Shown here: piece by piece, positions 59,368-64,000 of the stretch
Numbering within the stretch: the stretch's first letter is position 1
Layout of the letters: the number at the start of each line of letters is the position of its first letter
Assembly (NCBI GenBank): GCA_040222235.1
Contig: JAVKDO010000143.1
Span: 1-64,000, forward strand
Direction: 5' to 3'
Length of the DNA: 64,000 nt
DNA from: UBA6059 sp040222235
GTDB lineage: Bacteria > Bacteroidota > Bacteroidia > Cytophagales > Cyclobacteriaceae
The notes under the pieces: generated by a model
What the model was told of the DNA's origin: nothing
What the model saw: the letters and a program-made list of their open reading frames with translations, nothing else
Database searches by the model: none
Translations under genes and position numbers: made by a program

Positions 59368-62190
59368 TTGTTAGAAACCACTACGAGTACGACACTAGAT
59401 ATTGACGACCTAGATCCGCGCGACTTCATCATCATTAAGCGTGCAAGAGTCAATAATCTTAAAAATCTTTCGGTAGCAATACCCAGAAACAAACTGGTAG
59501 TGATTACCGGACTGTCGGGATCGGGCAAGTCATCACTGGCGTTCGACACCCTATTTGCCGAAGGTCAGAGAAAGTACGTAGAAAGCCTAAGCTCATATGC
59601 CCGACAGTTCCTAGGGCGTATGGAAAAGCCAGAGGTGGATTACATCAAGGGAGTCTCACCCGCTATCGCAATAGAGCAGAAAGTGAATACGCGAAACCCC
59701 CGCTCTACCATTGGCACCACCACGGAAATCTACGATTACCTCAAGCTTCTTTTCTCTAGGGTTGGCACTACCTTTTCACCGATTAGTGGTGACATAGTAA
59801 CTCGGGATACGGTCACGTCGGTGGTTGAAAAAATTAACTCCTTTGATGATGGGGCGAGGTTTTTAATTTTTTGCCCCTTGGTCAAAAAAGAAGAGCGTAC
59901 GATAACCAACGAGCTAGAAATACTGCTGAGTAAGGGTTATACACGGCTTTTGATCAATGGAGAAACTCAGTTCATCGAGGACTTGCTAGAGAATCATGTG
60001 GTCAAGACAGAAGATCAAATTGAGATATTGATCGATAGGTCATCCGTACAAAAGGAAGATGAAGATGCCCTGTTCAGGTTATCCGACTCGGTTCAGACTG
60101 CCTTTTTCGAGGGTGAGGGCACTTGCGTAGTACAATTAGCTGATGACCAGCGATTTGAGTTTTCCGATAGGTTCGAACTCGACGGGATGTCATTCGAAGA
60201 ACCGTCGGTTAATTTTTTCAGCTTCAACAATCCCTATGGCGCCTGCAGAAGGTGCGAAGGGTTTGGAAGGATACTGGGCATTGATCCAGATTTGGTCATT
60301 CCTGACCAGAACCTATCATTATATGAAGGGGCTATAGCTCCGTGGCGAAGTGAAACCATGAATCTGTGGCTTCAGCCGCTTCTGAAGAATGGAGTAAAGT
60401 TTGATTTCCCGATCCATAGACCCTATATCGAGTTAAGCACTGAGGAAAAGGAATTGCTGTGGACAGGAAATGCGTACTTTGAGGGGCTCGATGCGTTTTT
60501 CAAACACCTTGAGTCAAAGACTCACAAAATTCAATATAGAGTGTTGCTCTCTCGCTACAGGGGGAGAACGGTCTGCCCGGAGTGCAAAGGCACAAGGCTG
60601 AGGAAAGATGCCGGGTATGTGAAGATTACAGAGCGGTCTATTTCTGAGCTAGTATTACTTCCGGTCAAAAAAGTGATTGACTTTGTCGACAGCCTTGAGC
60701 TTCCAGGTCATCATGCCAAGATCGCCTCACGTTTAGTAAAGGAGATCAAGTTCCGTCTAGAGTATCTAGACAAGGTAGGTTTGGGGTATTTGACTTTAAA
60801 TCGCCTCACTAATACGCTATCTGGTGGTGAGTATCAGCGAATTAAACTAGCGACCTCATTGGGAAGTGCATTAGTTGGATCTATGTACATCCTTGATGAG
60901 CCGAGTATTGGATTGCACCCTAGGGATACCCAACGGTTGGTAGATGTTCTTATGGCACTGAGAAATCTAGGAAACTCAGTCATTGTCGTGGAGCACGAGG
61001 AAGAAGTAATGCGAGCGGCGGATCAGATCATAGATATTGGACCAGATGCAGGTGCGCATGGTGGTGAGTTGGTTTTTCAGGGTGATTGGGAACAAATCCA
61101 GGCAGAGGATCGCTCTCACACAGCAAGGTTTCTCAATGGCCTAGACGTACTAGAGATTCCCAATAATCGACGTAAGTGGAACCAGTCGATTGAAATTGTT
61201 GGGGCCAGAGAAAATAACCTGAAGAACATCGATGTGAAAATTCCGCTAGGTGTGCTCTCGGTGGTGACGGGTGTAAGCGGCTCTGGAAAGTCGACACTGG
61301 TTAAGAGAATACTGAACCCCGCTCTTTCTAAAATCCTGGGTCTTGGTGGTGAGTCCACTGGCAAGTTTGAGAGACTGGGAGGAGACTACAAGGTCGTGAC
61401 ACAAGTAGAGTTTGTAGATCAAAATCCTATCGGAAAAAGTAGCCGATCCAACCCTGTCACCTACGTGAAGGCCTATGATGTGATTCGTCAGCTTTATGCT
61501 GATCAGCCATTGGCTAAACAGCGCGGGTACAAGCCCTCATTCTTTTCCTTCAACGTAGATGGTGGTCGTTGTGAGACGTGCCAGGGCGAAGGTGTAGTGA
61601 AGATCGAAATGCAGTTTATGGCTGATATTCATTTGACATGCGAGACTTGTAAAGGCAAACGCTTTAAGTCCGAAATCATGGATATCAAGTACAATGATCT
61701 GGATATTGCCGAGGTGCTCGATTTGACCATTGAAGAAAGCCTTGATTTCTTCAAAGACAAGGCACCAATAGTCAATAAGCTGAAGCCTCTGGCTGATGTA
61801 GGGCTCGGCTATGTCAAGCTCGGTCAGTCGTCTAATTCGTTGAGTGGTGGCGAAGCTCAGCGCGTAAAACTGGCCAGCTTCCTTGGCAAGGGAGGGTCAT
61901 CCAAAAAGGATCACATTCTTTTCATCTTCGATGAGCCAACTACTGGGCTTCACTTCCATGATATCCAGAGGCTTTTGACGGCCATCAATGCATTGATAGA
62001 CCAGGGCAACTCGGTAGTGATCATTGAGCACAATATGGAAGTGATCAAATCTTCGGATTGGATCATTGACCTGGGTCCTGAAGGGGGTGATGGTGGCGGC
62101 ACAGTCTGTTTTGAAGGCCTACCGGAAGATATGATCAAGCTAAAAAACAACCATACCGCCCGTTTCCTAGCAGAAAAGATAAGTGCATGA
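59368..62190 (+). CDS. uvrA: Excinuclease ABC subunit A
   Basis: The product has 940 residues. UvrA finds bulky DNA lesions and loads UvrB. It has two ABC ATPase halves (Walker A GLSGSGKSSLAF and GVSGSGKSTLV; signature LSGGEYQR and LSGGEAQR), a zinc module in the first half (CRRCEGFG and CPECKGTR) and one in the second (CETCQGEG and CETCKGKR). The start is a TTG (59368), with no suitable ATG. Its stop overlaps the next gene by ATGA. Confidence 0.97.
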   Translation: MLETTTSTTLDIDDLDPRDFIIIKRARVNNLKNLSVAIPRNKLVVITGLSGSGKSSLAFDTLFAEGQRKYVESLSSYARQFLGRMEKPEVDYIKGVSPAIAIEQKVNTRNPRSTIGTTTEIYDYLKLLFSRVGTTFSPISGDIVTRDTVTSVVEKINSFDDGARFLIFCPLVKKEERTITNELEILLSKGYTRLLINGETQFIEDLLENHVVKTEDQIEILIDRSSVQKEDEDALFRLSDSVQTAFFEGEGTCVVQLADDQRFEFSDRFELDGMSFEEPSVNFFSFNNPYGACRRCEGFGRILGIDPDLVIPDQNLSLYEGAIAPWRSETMNLWLQPLLKNGVKFDFPIHRPYIELSTEEKELLWTGNAYFEGLDAFFKHLESKTHKIQYRVLLSRYRGRTVCPECKGTRLRKDAGYVKITERSISELVLLPVKKVIDFVDSLELPGHHAKIASRLVKEIKFRLEYLDKVGLGYLTLNRLTNTLSGGEYQRIKLATSLGSALVGSMYILDEPSIGLHPRDTQRLVDVLMALRNLGNSVIVVEHEEEVMRAADQIIDIGPDAGAHGGELVFQGDWEQIQAEDRSHTARFLNGLDVLEIPNNRRKWNQSIEIVGARENNLKNIDVKIPLGVLSVVTGVSGSGKSTLVKRILNPALSKILGLGGESTGKFERLGGDYKVVTQVEFVDQNPIGKSSRSNPVTYVKAYDVIRQLYADQPLAKQRGYKPSFFSFNVDGGRCETCQGEGVVKIEMQFMADIHLTCETCKGKRFKSEIMDIKYNDLDIAEVLDLTIEESLDFFKDKAPIVNKLKPLADVGLGYVKLGQSSNSLSGGEAQRVKLASFLGKGGSSKKDHILFIFDEPTTGLHFHDIQRLLTAINALIDQGNSVVIIEHNMEVIKSSDWIIDLGPEGGDGGGTVCFEGLPEDMIKLKNNHTARFLAEKISA

Positions 62191-63230
62191 AGGCAATTAC
62201 CTTTCAAGGTGTAGAACAATTGGCCTACGAAGAGGCGGCAGAGCCCAGTATCCTCAAAACCACTGATGTCATTGTCAAGGTCGAGATTACAGCTATTTGC
62301 GGATCAGACCTTCATATTTATCGAGGGCATGAAAAAGGCCTTGATATTGGTACCATCATGGGTCATGAATTCCTAGGAGAGGTTGTGGAAGTCGGATCAG
62401 ACGTCCGGGTCATCAGACAAGGAGATCATGTGGTCAGTCCGTTTACTACCAGTTGTGGCCAGTGCTACTACTGCAAGATCGGGCTTACTTGCCGCTGCGA
62501 GCATGGTGAGCTTTATGGTTGGGTGAGCGAAGGGCATGGACTCCATGGTGCTCAAGCCGAGTACGTGCGAGTACCGATGGCAGATAGCACATTACTTAAG
62601 ATAGACCCTACCGGAAATAAAGACGAGCTGTTGATGATCGGAGATATTTTCTCAACGGGCTATTTCGCTGCTGATAATGGAGGTGTATCCAAGGGTAGTA
62701 CGGTAGCTATCGTCGGTGCTGGACCGGTAGGACTAATGGCTATACTAGGAGCAAGAAGCCTGGGAGCAGAAGAAATTTTGGTCATTGACAGCATTAAAGA
62801 GCGCCTAACGCTAGCGACCGAATTTGGGGCTACCCCAATAAAACTCACCAATACCACCGTAGAGGAGGTAAAACAGAAAACGCAGGGTCGTGGAGTAGAT
62901 ATTGCTATTGAAGCCGTCGGCAACCCCAGTGCGGCGAGGCTGGCCTATGATGTGGTACGGCCGGGTGGTACTATCTCCACAGTTGGTGTTCATACTTCTG
63001 ATAAGCTCAGCTTTACCCCGGTAGAGGCCTATGATAAGAACCTCACCTATCGATCCGGTAGATGCCCCGCTAGGTATTATATGGACAAGCTTGTAGCTAC
63101 TGTCAGCAGTGGAGAATACCCACTGCATAGAATTATCTCCCATCACATGCCACTCTCCCAGGGTGTAGAAGCCTACCGGATATTTGATCAGAAGCTTGAC
63201 CAAAGCATGAAAATCATGCTCCACCCATAA
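62187..63230 (+). CDS. Zinc-dependent alcohol dehydrogenase (MDR family)
   Basis: The product has 347 residues. Catalytic zinc ligands lie in ICGSDLHIYRG and MGHEFLG. The structural zinc lobe is CGQCYYCKIGLTCRC, with five closely spaced Cys, slightly unlike the usual C-x2-C-x2-C-x7-C. The nucleotide fold has VAIVGAGPVGLMAI. It resembles glutathione-independent formaldehyde dehydrogenase-like and sorbitol dehydrogenase-like enzymes; substrate not assigned. It is coupled to uvrA by an ATGA overlap. Confidence 0.92.
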   Translation: MKAITFQGVEQLAYEEAAEPSILKTTDVIVKVEITAICGSDLHIYRGHEKGLDIGTIMGHEFLGEVVEVGSDVRVIRQGDHVVSPFTTSCGQCYYCKIGLTCRCEHGELYGWVSEGHGLHGAQAEYVRVPMADSTLLKIDPTGNKDELLMIGDIFSTGYFAADNGGVSKGSTVAIVGAGPVGLMAILGARSLGAEEILVIDSIKERLTLATEFGATPIKLTNTTVEEVKQKTQGRGVDIAIEAVGNPSAARLAYDVVRPGGTISTVGVHTSDKLSFTPVEAYDKNLTYRSGRCPARYYMDKLVATVSSGEYPLHRIISHHMPLSQGVEAYRIFDQKLDQSMKIMLHP

Positions 63231-63340
63231 GCAATTACTGATATTGCTCATCTCGATTAATGACGACAATTCCGGTAGGTAGAGGCAGATCATTACCATT
63301 AATGGCTACCTTTAAATCGAGAATTTAATCAATTGAAGCC

Positions 63341-63847
63341 ATGTCCAAGATTCTACTTATTGCCCTGGTTCTCTTTGCAAGTTGTACATCGGTAAAAGTT
63401 CGTAGTGATCAAGCCGTAGACTTTAAAAAATTCGAGACTTTCTACTGTATGGAATGCCTGGATGAGTTTTCACAGGTAGCTCCAGAGTATGATAACCCCG
63501 AGACGCGTGAACTTATCAGAGAATCAATCATCTCTGAACTCGAAAAAAAAGGGCTTACTTATACAGAAGAGAATCCAGAAGTGCTGGTCGACTTCAAGGT
63601 GATCATAGAAGAAAGAACAGCTATCCTTTCCACACCGGAGACAACTTACTATTATTGGGAGACTTATGACGCTCCAACAGTCGTCTTCAAGCAGGGTACC
63701 CTCTTGATCAATTTGATTGATGCTTCTAACAACCAAGCCATATGGCAAGGAACCTCATCCAGGATAATGGATGACGACCCATCTGAAAAGCTAGAAGAGC
63801 GGGTTAAGAGTACTGTAGCTCGTATGTTTAAGAAATATAACCAATAA
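63341..63847 (+). CDS. DUF4136-type lipoprotein
   Basis: The product has 168 residues. A short lipoprotein signal (LLIALVLFASC) is followed by VRSDQAVDFKKFETFYC, the strand pattern of DUF4136, then LVDFKVIIEERTA and GTLLINLIDASNNQAIWQGTSS, which are typical of the family. Function unknown in the family. It stands just before tpiA; no operon link is implied by the 15-base gap. Confidence 0.85.
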   Translation: MSKILLIALVLFASCTSVKVRSDQAVDFKKFETFYCMECLDEFSQVAPEYDNPETRELIRESIISELEKKGLTYTEENPEVLVDFKVIIEERTAILSTPETTYYYWETYDAPTVVFKQGTLLINLIDASNNQAIWQGTSSRIMDDDPSEKLEERVKSTVARMFKKYNQ

Positions 63848-63862
63848 GCAATTACCACAATT

Positions 63863-64000
63863 ATGAGAAAGCACATTGTCGCAGGCAATTGGAAAATGAA
63901 TAATACGCTCGAAGAAGGCCGAAAGCTGACTTCTGAAATAGTCCAAATGATGAATGATGAGGTAACGGATGATGCTATTGCCGTCCTGTGTACCCCATAC
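63863..64000 (+). CDS. tpiA: Triosephosphate isomerase (5' part only)
   Basis: Forty-six codons are visible from ATG 63863 to the window edge: MRKHIVAGNWKMNN contains the catalytic Lys of the GNWKMN motif, and AVLCTPY follows as the next conserved strand. Glycolysis enzyme converting dihydroxyacetone phosphate and glyceraldehyde 3-phosphate. The rest lies outside the window. Confidence 0.95.
   Translation, partial: MRKHIVAGNWKMNNTLEEGRKLTSEIVQMMNDEVTDDAIAVLCTPY

Noticed and set aside
63230..63248. AGCAAT/ATTGCT hairpin after the alcohol dehydrogenase gene
   Set aside because: Six pairs with no U-run; too weak to call a terminator.

Overview
This window looks like a chromosomal segment of a Bacteroidota bacterium, most likely a marine or soil gliding member of the Cytophagales. 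Three things point there: gliding genes (gldB, gldD, gldE), Bacteroidota-type promoters (TTTG, about 21 bases, TAnnTTTG) and typical Bacteroidota gene neighbourhoods. I see no phage, insertion sequence, CRISPR array, rRNA or tRNA. Family names below are from recognition of the sequence, not from a database search.

Bases 1-22505 (minus strand) are one open frame that runs off the left edge. It encodes at least 7501 residues of a secreted modular giant: a signal peptide, 17 LamG-like modules, fibronectin-III-like and bacterial Ig-like linkers, two seven-bladed FG-GAP/VCBS propellers with calcium-type loops, a parallel beta-helix, and the start of a second helix. It is probably an adhesin or surface structure. 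Its C-terminus, and so any type IX secretion signal, lies outside the window.

Bases 22782-28495 hold a divergently transcribed TPR-CHAT protein with an Arg/Gly-rich insert, a frameshifted lipoprotein gene, a small exported protein, an indoleamine 2,3-dioxygenase and a doubtful small basic protein. Bases 28847-38891 form a nitrogen-assimilation block: ammonium transporter, outer-membrane barrel, glutamine synthetase, and both glutamate synthase subunits. Together they take up ammonium and build glutamine and glutamate. No PII gene lies among them.

Bases 38968-41775 carry an aldose-epimerase-like protein, an alpha/beta hydrolase and a lipoprotein. Bases 41899-46263 form a tightly coupled four-gene unit: an exported protein with eleven ISSSSE-type repeats, a LytS-type histidine kinase, a second kinase-like protein that has lost its phospho-accepting histidine, and a LytTR response regulator. 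This is my best candidate for an undescribed system.

Bases 46256-59113 are housekeeping and motility genes: mutY-ssb-gldE-gldD-recG on the minus strand, HU-TPR-COX24-like-RNase G on the plus strand, then an outer-membrane barrel, gldB, a glycosyltransferase, nth, and an ECF sigma factor with a small partner. Bases 59368-64000 carry uvrA, a zinc alcohol dehydrogenase, a DUF4136-type lipoprotein and the start of tpiA.
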